NCBI GenBank assembly: GCA_016292295.1
Contig: JADNEJ010000216.1
Location: 1 to 6,781, forward strand
Reading direction: 5' to 3'
DNA from: Candidatus Thiodictyon intracellulare
GTDB taxonomy: Bacteria; Pseudomonadota; Gammaproteobacteria; Chromatiales; Chromatiaceae
DNA: 6,781 bases
Every line of letters begins with the position of its first letter. Position 1 is the first letter of the stretch. The notes beneath the pieces are model-generated. The model searched no databases. It was not told the origin of the DNA and saw only the letters and a list, made by a program, of their open reading frames with translations. This document shows, piece after piece, positions 1 to 6,459 of this stretch. A program made the translations under genes and the position numbers.

Positions 1-50
1 CAGTGTACCGGACCCGCCGCCCCGACGGGGCCCCGAAGTCCGACAGGCTG

Positions 51-494
51 CTAGGCCTGGTTCCATGACCTTGGTCCCGCGGTCGCGACCCGCTCTGCCA
101 GAGCCTGGTGCAGCCCCGCGAGCAATCCGGCGCCGTCTTGAGTGGCCACACAATGGACGGTGCGCACCAGGGCGCAGACGTGCCCCTGCTCGTCCAGAAA
201 ATGGTAGTCCAGGGCGAACGAGCGCCGCCGCACCTCAGCGACCTGCAGTTCCACCCGCACCCGGTCGCCGAGCCGCAGTGGACGCTCATAGCGCGCCTGC
301 GCCCGCGTGATCGGCAGCGGGATTGCGGTGACCCCGGTCCCGATCAGGTCCTGCAAGGGGAACCCGAGGTGCTCCATGAAGGCCTCGTAGGCTTCGTGGG
401 CGTGCCTGAAGAGGTGCCCATAGAACAACACCCCGGCCGCGTCGGTGTCGTGCAGCCGGATACGCAGGGCGTAGGTGTAGGGTTCAAACGACAT
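51..494 (-). CDS. Acyl-CoA thioesterase, 4-hydroxybenzoyl-CoA thioesterase (hotdog) family
   Basis: This is a complete 147-residue gene, the usual size for a single-hotdog thioesterase. The N-terminal motif HDTDAAGVLFYGHLFRHAHE (residues 15-34) matches the family signature. The second aspartate (D18) aligns with the catalytic Asp of Pseudomonas 4-hydroxybenzoyl-CoA thioesterase. The variant DTDAAGV followed by HEAYE resembles cyanobacterial Slr0204-type 1,4-dihydroxy-2-naphthoyl-CoA hydrolases, so a role in quinone synthesis is possible; a general acyl-CoA or PHA-related thioesterase is equally compatible. A central beta-strand region (LRLGDRVRVELQVAEV) and RRRSFALDYHF are typical of the fold. 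An AGGA ribosome site lies about 8 nt before the ATG at 494. It is probably cytosolic. It is divergent from the decayed oxidoreductase at 651, with about 155 bp between them. The family call is firm; the substrate is not determined. Confidence 0.88.
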   Translation of the reverse strand: MSFEPYTYALRIRLHDTDAAGVLFYGHLFRHAHEAYEAFMEHLGFPLQDLIGTGVTAIPLPITRAQARYERPLRLGDRVRVELQVAEVRRRSFALDYHFLDEQGHVCALVRTVHCVATQDGAGLLAGLHQALAERVATAGPRSWNQA

Positions 495-650
495 GGGTTG
501 GTCCTGCGCAGATTTCGAGCAATGTTCGGTGACGGGGCTTCGCCAAGGGCCGGCTCCTCCGCGTTACAGTAGCCTTCTTTCGAGCGGAGTGCGGGGCTCT
601 GACGCGTGCGCGCCTGCCATGAGAGCGGGTCCTGACCTCGGAGTCACATC

Positions 651-1976
651 ATGAACGCGGATGTCATCGTCATCGGTGCCAGGCTATCCGGCTTGGTCTG
701 CGCCTTGTTGGTCTGCGCCTTGACCCTGCGGGATAACGGGCTCGAACCCCTGGTGCTGGAGGCGGCCGCCGGGGTCGGCGGGCGCGTGCGCACCGATCAA
801 CGCCAGGGATTTCTGCTCGACCGCGGCTTCCAGGTGCTGCAGATCTGGTATCCGGAGGCCAGGCGCTAGCTCGACTATAATCGGCTTGACCTTCGCCCCT
901 CTTATCCGGGCGCACTGGTGCGGACCGGCGGGCGTTTGCATCGGGTCAGCGATGTGTGGCGCCGCCCGGCGCGGTTGCCGAAGATGCTCACCTCCCTCAT
1001 TGGCACCGTGCTGGACAAGCTGCGGCTCTTGGGGCTGCGCCGCTGCTGCCTGCGCGGGACCCTGGAGGACCTCTACGCGCGCCCCGAGACGTTGGCCCTG
1101 GCGCGCCTGCGGCAGTTGGGCTTCTCCGAGCAGATCATCGAGCGCTTCTTCAAGCCATTCTTCAGCGGTGGCGTCTTCGAGCCGGAGTTGGCGGTCTCCT
1201 CGCGCACCTTCGAGTTTATCTTTCGTGCTTTCGCTCTAGCCTGGGGGACACGGCCCTGCCCGCCCGCGGTATGAGCGAGATCCCGGCGCAACTCGCCGCC
1301 CGTCTGCCGGGGGCAGGTCCGCACCGGTTGCCGGGTGGAGTGGCTGCGCGACGGCGTGGTGCTGCTCGACTCCGGAGAGCGCCTGCGTACCCGCGCTCTG
1401 GTGATTGCCACCGCGCAAGCGCAGACCGCGCGTCTGCTCGGATTGCCACTCGAGCCGAGTTGGCGGCCGGGCGCGGCACTACCTGCATCTATTTTGCGGC
1501 AGGGCGGGTGCCTTTCCGGGGACCTATCTGCTCCTCAATGGCGAGGGCCAGGGGCGGGTCAACAGCCTGCTGTGTCCGAGCAACCTGTCGGACCTCTATG
1601 CCCCAGTGGGTCAGTCCCTGATCGCGGTCAATTGCCACGGCTCCCGGCACAATCCGGATGCACTGGAGACGCTCCTGCGGCGCGAACTCGCCACCTGGTT
1701 CGGCGAGCGGATGCGGGGCTGGGAGCGACTGGCCGTCTATCGGCTGCCCCTAGCGCTGCCGGTCCCCTATCCTGGCGGGGGGAGCAGCGGGTGGCCGAGG
1801 GGCTCTGGGTCTGCGGCGACTATCAGTGCGCCCCCTCCATCCAGCGGGCACTGCACTCTGGGTGCCGGGCCGGGGTCGCCCGCGCTTTGCTCGGGCGCGT
1901 GGCAGAGCAGAGTGCGGCGGGGCTGCGGTGGCCCGATGACCGGCCGGCGCTCGGGCCGATTGCCGGGGAGCGCTGA
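651..1976 (+). pseudogene. Decayed FAD-dependent oxidoreductase (phytoene desaturase/amine oxidase-like)
   Basis: Read across frames, this is one FAD-dependent NAD(P)/FAD oxidoreductase of about 440 residues. It starts MNADVIVIGA and ends with the family's C-terminal FAD-contact block (GLWVCGDYQCAPSIQRAL) and a TGA at 1974. The ATG at 651 has a GGAG 7 nt upstream. The damage is as follows. The dinucleotide-binding GxGxxG reads GARLSG, with Arg at 681-683. A 15-bp duplication repeats LVCAL. A TAG at 867-869 stands where the sequence suggests Gln (CAG). A roughly 5-bp insertion near 1235-1242 moves the frame. Further frame changes fall near 1309-1313 (G run), about 1465, about 1520 and 1777-1782 (G run). 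Between the breaks the protein is well preserved (for example DLYARPETLALARLRQLGFS and NGEGQGRVNSLLCPSNLSDL), so the loss looks recent. Some single-base shifts at G runs could be sequencing errors. The stop, duplication and insertion are harder to explain that way. Confidence 0.85.
693..722 (+). repeat. Perfect 15-bp tandem duplication in the oxidoreductase pseudogene
   Basis: TTGGTCTGCGCCTTG occurs twice in a row (693-707 and 708-722) without mismatch. It adds five residues (LVCAL LVCAL) to the helix that follows the Rossmann glycine motif, where the family normally has one copy. The change keeps frame but would disturb FAD binding. Replication slippage is the likely origin. Confidence 0.9.
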
Positions 1977-1987
1977 GGCGCCAACGG

Positions 1988-2523
1988 ATGAACCGCCGCT
2001 CCCAATCCCCGCGGCCTCAGTCGTCGGTGCCGCGACCTGGGTCCCAGGGTCCCATCGCCGCGCTGGTCCTGGCGGGGGCCATGACGGTTTTAGGTCCGGT
2101 GGCAGCCGATGCGATCTACAAGTCGGTGGACGCGCAGAGCCGCGTGAGCTATTCAACCATAGATCCGGTCCCGGGCAGCGCCGACACCGTCGAGGCGATG
2201 CGGATCCGCACCGCAGCCGAGGCCCCTCCTCCTGGGACCCTGGGCGGGGCCCCGCCACTCGGTCCGGGGGCGAGCCCCAGAGCGCAGAGCGGGTCAGGGC
2301 GCGAGCCTGGGCGCCGGGGCAACTCACTCAGGCCCAAGCCCAGCAGGCCCTGATCTAGGCCAAGGCGGCGTTTGAACAGGCTAAGATCCACGGTGAGGAC
2401 GACTGGCAGACCACTCCCGGCGGACACCAGGTCTCCATGCTGGAGTATGACCAGCGGGTCACGGCTGCCAAAAAAAATGTAAGGGAATTTGATGTGGCGC
2501 TGAGGCGTGCGTGCAAACACTGA
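1988..2523 (+). pseudogene. Decayed exported DUF4124-domain protein
   Basis: The start at 1988 lies 11 nt after the previous stop. The first frame (frame 2) encodes a signal peptide (hydrophobic stretch IAALVLAGAMTVLGPVAADA, residues 23-42). It is followed by a DUF4124-like segment, IYKSVDAQSRVSYSTIDPVP, where the family has xYKwvDaqGrvhYsd. After about residue 78 this frame becomes low-complexity Gly/Pro/Arg and stops at 2353. Meanwhile frame 1 gains protein-like, Gln/Ala-rich helical sequence (PGQLTQAQAQQALI). It meets TAG at 2356-2358, then continues AKAAFEQAKIHGEDDWQ and VSMLEYDQRVTAAKKNVREF to TGA at 2521. This fits a DUF4124 protein with a C-terminal coiled region, a frame change between about 2215 and 2300, and a CAG-to-TAG change. 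A shorter functional 121-residue product from 1988-2353 cannot be excluded. It would be periplasmic if intact; the function of the family is unknown. Confidence 0.62.
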
Positions 2524-2573
2524 AATTACTGAATCCGGTACCGTCAACCGGCATCACCCGGACCATCGCAGGC

Positions 2574-2603
2574 AAAAAAAAAGCCCGGCGGGGAGCCGGG
2601 CTT
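2574..2603 (-). terminator. Rho-independent terminator of the phasin gene
   Basis: A perfect 9-bp stem AAGCCCGGC/GCCGGGCTT (2581-2589 with 2595-2603) has a 5-nt loop. On the minus strand it is followed by an uninterrupted run of T (nine A on the plus strand, 2574-2582). It lies about 90 bp after the phasin stop. There is no T run on the plus-strand side, so it acts in one direction only. Confidence 0.93.
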
Positions 2604-2694
2604 GAACGTCTCATGTTGAGAGAGACGAGGAGGACTCGGTTGAGACCCTCGGGCAACGTGGTTGTTGTTATCGGTCGCCCGACTCAATGGCTGA

Positions 2695-3069
2695 CTAAAC
2701 GGCGGGGACGGCCTTGCGCAGAACGGCGCTCACCTCGGCCAGGCTCTTCTCGAACCAGACGCGGTAGTCGTCGCGGATCTGGCCGGCGAGCTGCACGTTG
2801 ACCTTGGACTCGCTCAGTACGCGCTCGCTGAAGTCCTTGGCCGCGTCGGTTTGGGCCTTGAAGAACTTGCTCACGTCCGTGGACTTGGTAGCGAGTTTCA
2901 TCAGGTGCACGCCGTGCTCCACGGCCAGATTCATCGCATCGACCTGACGGACGGCCATACGCTCGAAAATACACAGGTTGAGTTCACCCAGGCTGGATAT
3001 GCGGTCCACTTCCTTGCTGGTGATTTCGCTGACGGTGCTGACAGTATTTAAATTCTTGTTTACGTTCAC
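2695..3069 (-). CDS. phaP: Phasin family protein (PHA granule-associated)
   Basis: This 124-residue, almost wholly helical protein lacks membrane segments and has the amphipathic pattern of Phasin_2-type proteins. Examples are RMAVRQVDAMNLAVEHGVHL in the middle and FFKAQTDAAKDFSERVLSES, then the closing helix DDYRVWFEKSLAEVSAVL. Phasins coat PHA granules and limit their size and coalescence. The start is taken as GTG at 3069 because GGAGA sits 6 nt upstream. The open frame runs further, to an ATG at 3144, but that ATG lies within the promoter -35 box and its extension is Cys/Asn-rich and unlike phasins. The gene has its own promoter, operator and terminator, so it is a single-gene unit downstream of phaR. 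Its position beside phaR and phaEC supports the call. Sequence identity within phasins is low, so the call rests partly on context. Confidence 0.85.
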   Translation of the reverse strand: MNVNKNLNTVSTVSEITSKEVDRISSLGELNLCIFERMAVRQVDAMNLAVEHGVHLMKLATKSTDVSKFFKAQTDAAKDFSERVLSESKVNVQLAGQIRDDYRVWFEKSLAEVSAVLRKAVPAV

Positions 3070-3085
3070 TGCCTGTCTCCAGAAT

Positions 3086-3120
3086 TTTGTTGCGTTGCAA
3101 CATTTGTTGCAGTGCACAAT
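3086..3120. promoter_or_regulatory. Double operator over the phasin promoter, candidate PhaR site
   Basis: Two related blocks start 17 bp apart: TTTGTTGCGTTGCAACA (3086-3102) and TTTGTTGCAGTGCACAAT (3103-3120), matching at 13 of 17 positions. The second overlaps the -10 box; the first covers the early transcribed region. A near copy lies upstream of phaE. TTGC/GCAA-rich, partly palindromic sites are what PhaR repressors are known to bind in other bacteria. Assigning PhaR as the binder here is inference from that and from the adjacent phaR gene. Confidence 0.72.
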
Positions 3121-3144
3121 AGTCGGCGTTTGGACTCCTGTCAA
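3116..3144 (-). promoter_or_regulatory. Sigma-70 promoter of the phasin gene
   Basis: On the minus strand, TTGACA (3139-3144) is an exact -35 box. It is separated by 17 nt from TATTGT (3116-3121), a good -10 box. A-tracts upstream (around 3145-3200) could act as an UP element. The predicted transcription start is near 3109, giving a leader of about 40 nt before the GTG at 3069. The -10 box is embedded in the repeated operator at 3103-3120. Confidence 0.8.
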
Positions 3145-3220
3145 GGCAGAAACGCAAAATACTATGGGTTAATTTTTTGTGAAGATTGTAGATCTTTTTT
3201 TTAGGTCTGGGGCGGTCGGC

Positions 3221-3691
3221 TTACTGATCGTCGTCGCTCGGGCGCTCACTGCCGACCGGGATCCCGGCCGCGCGCATGAACTCGTCCTGCAGGTTTGACC
3301 ACAGGTCCATGTTGCGCCTGGTCATGCGGGTCACCGCGTCCAGGGGGCTGTCGCCCCAGGCATCGGTCAGTTGCTTTTGCTGCTGTGCGAAGAGGTCGAG
3401 CGAGCTTTCCAGGTAACGGGCAAAAACCCCCTGCACGGTGCCGCCGTAGAACCGGATGATCTGGGCCAGCATCGTTGCGCTGAACAGTGGCTCGCCCCCG
3501 GTTTCCTCCTCCAACATGATCTGGAGCAGGATCGAACGGGTGATGTCGGCGTCGTTGGCGGCGTCGACGACCCGAAACCGGGTGCTGCTCATGACCAAAT
3601 TACGTACATCTGATAGGGTTATATAGCGGCTGACCTCGGTGTCATACAGGCGCCGGTTCGGGTATTTCTTGATGATGCGTTCGCTGCTCAT
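3221..3691 (-). CDS. phaR: PHA synthesis repressor PhaR
   Basis: The 156-residue product opens with MSSERIIKKYPNRRLYDTEV. KKYPNRRLYDT is the hallmark of the PHB/PHA accumulation regulator DNA-binding domain (about residues 5-65). A PHB-binding segment follows (about 68-107: EPLFSATMLAQIIRFYGGTV), then a Gln/Asp-rich C-terminal helix region. Characterised PhaR proteins repress phasin genes and often themselves. They bind PHB, which frees the DNA once granules form. The start is ATG 3691, because a weak AGG sits 8 nt upstream and the preceding open frame overlaps it as ATGA. ATG 3697 (two residues longer) is the alternative. The frame stays open far upstream, to a TTG at 4129, but that stretch is Arg/Pro/Ser-rich and unlike the family. 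Matching operators lie upstream of this gene and of the phasin. Confidence 0.93.
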   Translation of the reverse strand: MSSERIIKKYPNRRLYDTEVSRYITLSDVRNLVMSSTRFRVVDAANDADITRSILLQIMLEEETGGEPLFSATMLAQIIRFYGGTVQGVFARYLESSLDLFAQQQKQLTDAWGDSPLDAVTRMTRRNMDLWSNLQDEFMRAAGIPVGSERPSDDDQ

Positions 3692-4155
3692 GGCCATCGC
3701 CTGATTGGGGAACCTCTCGACCAAGTGTACCGCGCCATCGCGACGTCCCACGCGGAGGTGAGGCCTCGAGCGCAGTCCGGGCGGCCGGCGGCGGATGGGG
3801 CGGATGGTTTTCTGCCGCGATGACCGGTTTTCCTTTGCGCTCCGCGATGCCGCCCGGTAGGATCGCGTCGGCGGGGCGCTTGGAGGCGGTTGGTAATCGC
3901 TGCCTTGGCGATCCGCACCGCGGTGCGGATCATGCTGGTTTCGCTCATTGGCCCTGGTGTACTCCGTGACTATATCGGGGTCCGGGTCGTCGGGCGGGGA
4001 CGGTCGTCCCCACACCAGGCGCAGCAAAACGCGCAGGCGTGAATTCGGTTCACTGCCGCTGCTGCCCGCACTACTGCCGTATCGCTCATGTGGTTGTGCG
4101 CTTGGGGTGCGCCTCGCGCCCCTCGTCAAGACCTCCGTGCCTGGTCCACCGAGGG
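3692..4155 (-). other. Long phaR leader with no recognised gene; small open frame coupled to phaR
   Basis: About 460 bp separate phaR from its predicted promoter. On the minus strand an 86-codon frame begins at ATG 3948 (MSETSMIRTAVRIAKAAI) with AGGG 3 nt upstream. Its TGA (3688-3690) overlaps the phaR ATG as ATGA, the layout of translationally coupled genes. Its first 25 residues look protein-like; the remainder is Arg/Pro/Ser-rich and I recognise no domain. A second frame, in line with phaR, runs from 4129 and includes LRVLLRLVWGRPSPPDD, also unrecognised. The stretch may be a decayed gene, a leader peptide or plain untranslated leader; I cannot decide which. It contains a 22-bp palindrome, listed separately. 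Confidence 0.4.
3910..3931. repeat. Perfect 22-bp palindrome in the phaR leader
   Basis: The half GATCCGCACCG (3910-3920) is followed immediately by its exact reverse complement (3921-3931), with no loop. In the small open frame it encodes part of MIRTAVRIA. It has no resemblance to the TTGC/GCAA operators. It could be a dimeric-protein binding site, or chance in GC-rich DNA. Confidence 0.75.
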
Positions 4156-4184
4156 ATCATAGCGGAGTTTGTTGCAGCGCACAA
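4156..4184 (-). promoter_or_regulatory. Probable sigma-70 promoter toward phaR
   Basis: On the minus strand, TATGAT (4156-4161) is a 5-of-6 match to the -10 box. The segment 17 nt upstream is TTGTGC (4179-4184), which keeps only the TTG of the -35 consensus. The operator 4168-4185 covers the -35 box and part of the spacer. The transcript would have a leader of about 460 nt before phaR. Confidence 0.5.
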
Positions 4185-4185
4185 T
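4168..4185. promoter_or_regulatory. Operator between phaR and phaE, candidate PhaR site
   Basis: TTTGTTGCAGCGCACAAT matches the phasin operator at 3103-3120 in 17 of 18 positions. It lies between the divergent phaR and phaE genes, 45 bp before the phaE start. It overlaps the predicted phaR promoter. Any phaE promoter must lie at or just downstream; a clear sigma-70 box pair toward phaE is not evident. Autoregulation and control of phaEC by PhaR are inferred. Confidence 0.72.
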
Positions 4186-4230
4186 TTTCCATGCTAACTT
4201 TTTCCGACTTTACACCGAGGAGGTCACAAC

Positions 4231-5334
4231 GTGAACGAAGATAGCTTCTTTTCAAACGACTGGATGGAGATCCAGCGCAAATACTGGGAAAGTTGGATCG
4301 CGATGAATCGCAAGGCCATGGGCCTGGAGGGGGGCAGCCAGACCGCGCCCTGGGAGTCCGCCCTGGAGCACTGGTGGAGTGCCGTGTCGCCGGCCGCCCC
4401 CGCTGCCTCCAAGCAGTTCATGGAGCGGATGATGGAGCAGGGCAAGTCATTTTTCAAAATGGCCGAGACCTTCCTGCCCACCGCGAGCGGCGGCGGGGAC
4501 GGCTGGAGCGCCTTCAGTAAGGCGTTGGAGGACATGCAGAAGGGCTTCACCGGCGCGCTCGGCGGCGGCAGCGGCGACGACAAGAACGCCATGCACCGCA
4601 TGCTGGCCTTCTGGGAATTGCCGCTGGACAACTGGCAGCGCATGACGTCCTCCCTATCGCCACTGTTCCCCGGCGACTTCCTGCGCAACATGCCGCACGA
4701 CGGCATCCAGGAGCATGTGGACCGGCTGCTGTCGGCCCCGGGCCTGGGTTACACCCGCGAGGAGCAGGGGGCCTACCAGGACCTGATCCGCCGCAGCATC
4801 GACTACCAGAAGGCCCTCCAGGAGTACTCGGCCTTCTACTCCAAACTCGGAGTCAAGGCGGTCGAGCGCATGCGCGCCTACATGCAGGACCTGATCAGCA
4901 GCGGCAAGACCATTGACTCGGCCCGTGCCATCTATGACGACTGGGTCAACTGCTGCGAGGCGGTCTACGCCGAAGAGGTTGGCACTCCGGCCTACGCGGA
5001 GCTCCACGGCAAGCTGATCAACTCCCAGATGGCGCTCAAGGGGCGCATGTCGGAGATGGTCGACAGGCAACTGGGCGCGCTGAATATGCCGACGCGCTCC
5101 GAGATCCGCACCCTCCAGGACCGCCTCCAGGAAACCCGCCGCGAAAACAAGAAGCTGAGCCATGGCCTGAAGATCCTGCAGGCCCAGGTCGAGGCTCTGG
5201 CCAGCGGCCAGCCGCTCGCCCCGGGTGCTCGCGTCAAGACCCATGGCGCCCCCCGCGCTGCACTGATCGCCGGCCCGGCCGAGAGCAAGGGCGCTGCACT
5301 CAAGAAGCCCGCTGCCAAGCCAACCACTAAATAA
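4231..5334 (+). CDS. phaE: Class III PHA synthase subunit PhaE
   Basis: This 367-residue protein is of the size and type of PhaE, the non-catalytic partner that PhaC needs for full activity in class III synthases. The N-terminal half is Trp-rich and amphipathic (DWMEIQRKYWESWIAMNRKA). The conserved PhaE core follows: MPHDGIQEHVDRLLSAPGLG, then DDWVNCCEAVYAEEVGTPAY and LHGKLINSQMALKGRMSEMV. Residues 288-323 are a heptad-like coiled coil (EIRTLQDRLQETRRENKKLS and on). The tail (about 333-367) is Lys/Ala/Pro-rich. The start is GTG 4231, with GAGGAGGT about 6 nt upstream. It is the first gene of the phaEC operon, 57 bp ahead of phaC, and divergent from phaR. A C8 run lies in the gap (5341-5348). 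The protein acts at the granule surface. Confidence 0.95.
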   Translation: MNEDSFFSNDWMEIQRKYWESWIAMNRKAMGLEGGSQTAPWESALEHWWSAVSPAAPAASKQFMERMMEQGKSFFKMAETFLPTASGGGDGWSAFSKALEDMQKGFTGALGGGSGDDKNAMHRMLAFWELPLDNWQRMTSSLSPLFPGDFLRNMPHDGIQEHVDRLLSAPGLGYTREEQGAYQDLIRRSIDYQKALQEYSAFYSKLGVKAVERMRAYMQDLISSGKTIDSARAIYDDWVNCCEAVYAEEVGTPAYAELHGKLINSQMALKGRMSEMVDRQLGALNMPTRSEIRTLQDRLQETRRENKKLSHGLKILQAQVEALASGQPLAPGARVKTHGAPRAALIAGPAESKGAALKKPAAKPTTK

Positions 5335-5391
5335 CTGCCGCCCCCCCCATAAGAAGGCGCGTCAAACACACCTAAAACGAGGAGAGATCAC

Positions 5392-6459
5392 GTGATCCCA
5401 ATCGACATTCGGCCCGACAAGCTGACCCAGGAGATGCTCGACTATACCCGTAAACTGGGTAAGGGCATGGAAAACCTGCTTAACGCGGACAAGATTGATA
5501 CCGGCGTCAGCCCCAAGCAGGCGGTCTACAAGGAAGACAAGCTGGTCCTGTATCGCTACGACACCCCCGCGGGCGTCACCCCGCGGCCGGTACCGCTGCT
5601 GGTCATCTACGCCCTGGTCAATCGGCCCTATATGACCGATATCCAGGAGGACCGCTCGACCATCAAGGGCCTGCTCGCCACTGGTCAGGACGTATACCTG
5701 ATCGATTGGGGCTACCCGGACGGGGCCGACCGCTGCCTGACCCTGGATGATTATCTCAACGGCTATGTGGACCGCTGCGTGGACTTCATCTGCGAGTCCC
5801 ACGGACTCGACCAGATCAACATCCTGGGGATCTGTCAGGGTGGGGTCTTCAGCCTGGTGTACACCTCCATGCATCAGGACAAGGTTAAGAACCTGGTCAC
5901 CATGGTCACCCCGGTGGACTTCCAGACCCCCGGCAACCTGCTCTCCAGTTGGGTGCAGGCCATGGACATCGACCTGGCGGTCGACACCATGGGCAATGTC
6001 CCCGGTGAGCTGCTGAACTGGACCTTCCTGTCGCTCAAGCCCTTTGCCCTGGCCGGCCAGAAATACGTCAATATGGTCGACGTCCTGGAGGATGCCGACA
6101 AGGTCAAGAACTTCCTGCGCATGGAGAAGTGGATCTTCGACAGCCCTGACCAGGCAGGTGAGACCTTCCGGCAATTTTCCAAGGACTTCTACCAGAAGAA
6201 TGGACTCATCAACGGCGGGGTCGTGATCGGGGAGCACGAGATCGATCTGAAGAATCTCACCTGCCCGCTGCTCAACGTCTATGCCTTGCAGGACCACCTG
6301 GTGCCCCCGGCCGCCTCCCAGGCGATGAAGGCCCTGGTCGGCAGTACGGACTATACCGAAAACCCCTTCCCCGGCGGTCATATCGGTATCTACGTTAGCG
6401 GCAAGGCCCAAAAGGAGGTCACCCCCTCCATCGGCAAGTGGCTGAGCGAGCGCTCCTAG
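5392..6459 (+). CDS. phaC: Class III poly(3-hydroxyalkanoate) synthase subunit PhaC
   Basis: This 355-residue alpha/beta-hydrolase polymerises (R)-3-hydroxyacyl-CoA, mainly 3-hydroxybutyryl-CoA, into PHA and releases CoA. The lipase-like box GICQGG holds the nucleophile C148. The other catalytic residues are D301 (ALQDHLVPP) and H330 (FPGGHIGIYVSG). They correspond to C149, D302 and H331 of the Allochromatium vinosum enzyme, one position lower because of a small length difference before the box. Other class III signatures are DRSTIKGLLATGQDVYLIDW, MVTPVDFQTPGNLLS, GELLNWTFLSLKPF and MEKWIFDSPDQAGE. Length and N-terminus (MIPIDIRPDKLTQEMLDYTR) agree with the family. The start is GTG 5392, with AGGAGAG about 5 nt upstream. 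It is the second gene of phaEC and forms the active complex with PhaE. No defects are seen. Confidence 0.98.
   Translation: MIPIDIRPDKLTQEMLDYTRKLGKGMENLLNADKIDTGVSPKQAVYKEDKLVLYRYDTPAGVTPRPVPLLVIYALVNRPYMTDIQEDRSTIKGLLATGQDVYLIDWGYPDGADRCLTLDDYLNGYVDRCVDFICESHGLDQINILGICQGGVFSLVYTSMHQDKVKNLVTMVTPVDFQTPGNLLSSWVQAMDIDLAVDTMGNVPGELLNWTFLSLKPFALAGQKYVNMVDVLEDADKVKNFLRMEKWIFDSPDQAGETFRQFSKDFYQKNGLINGGVVIGEHEIDLKNLTCPLLNVYALQDHLVPPAASQAMKALVGSTDYTENPFPGGHIGIYVSGKAQKEVTPSIGKWLSERS

Noticed and set aside
13..35. GC-rich stem CCCC-GAC-GGGG downstream of the thioesterase
   Set aside because: The stem is very short and there is no T tract in the thioesterase direction, so a terminator is not supported.
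2607..2627. CGTCTC/GAGACG hairpin beside the phasin terminator
   Set aside because: Six pairs with a 9-nt loop and no T run; next to a much stronger terminator it needs no separate function.
3070..3144. ATG 3144 as the phasin start
   Set aside because: It would put the start codon in the -35 box and translate the operator. GTG 3069 has a proper ribosome site.
3692..4129. N-terminal extension of phaR to a TTG at 4129 (302 residues)
   Set aside because: PhaR proteins normally begin just before the KKYPNRRLYD motif. The extension is Arg/Ser/Pro-rich low-complexity sequence and its TTG is only 2 nt from the GGAGG.
5362..6411. A 349-codon open frame antisense to phaC
   Set aside because: It lies almost entirely opposite the highly conserved phaC frame, encodes Val/Asp/Gly/Gln-biased sequence typical of an antisense mirror in GC-rich DNA, and matches no family I know.
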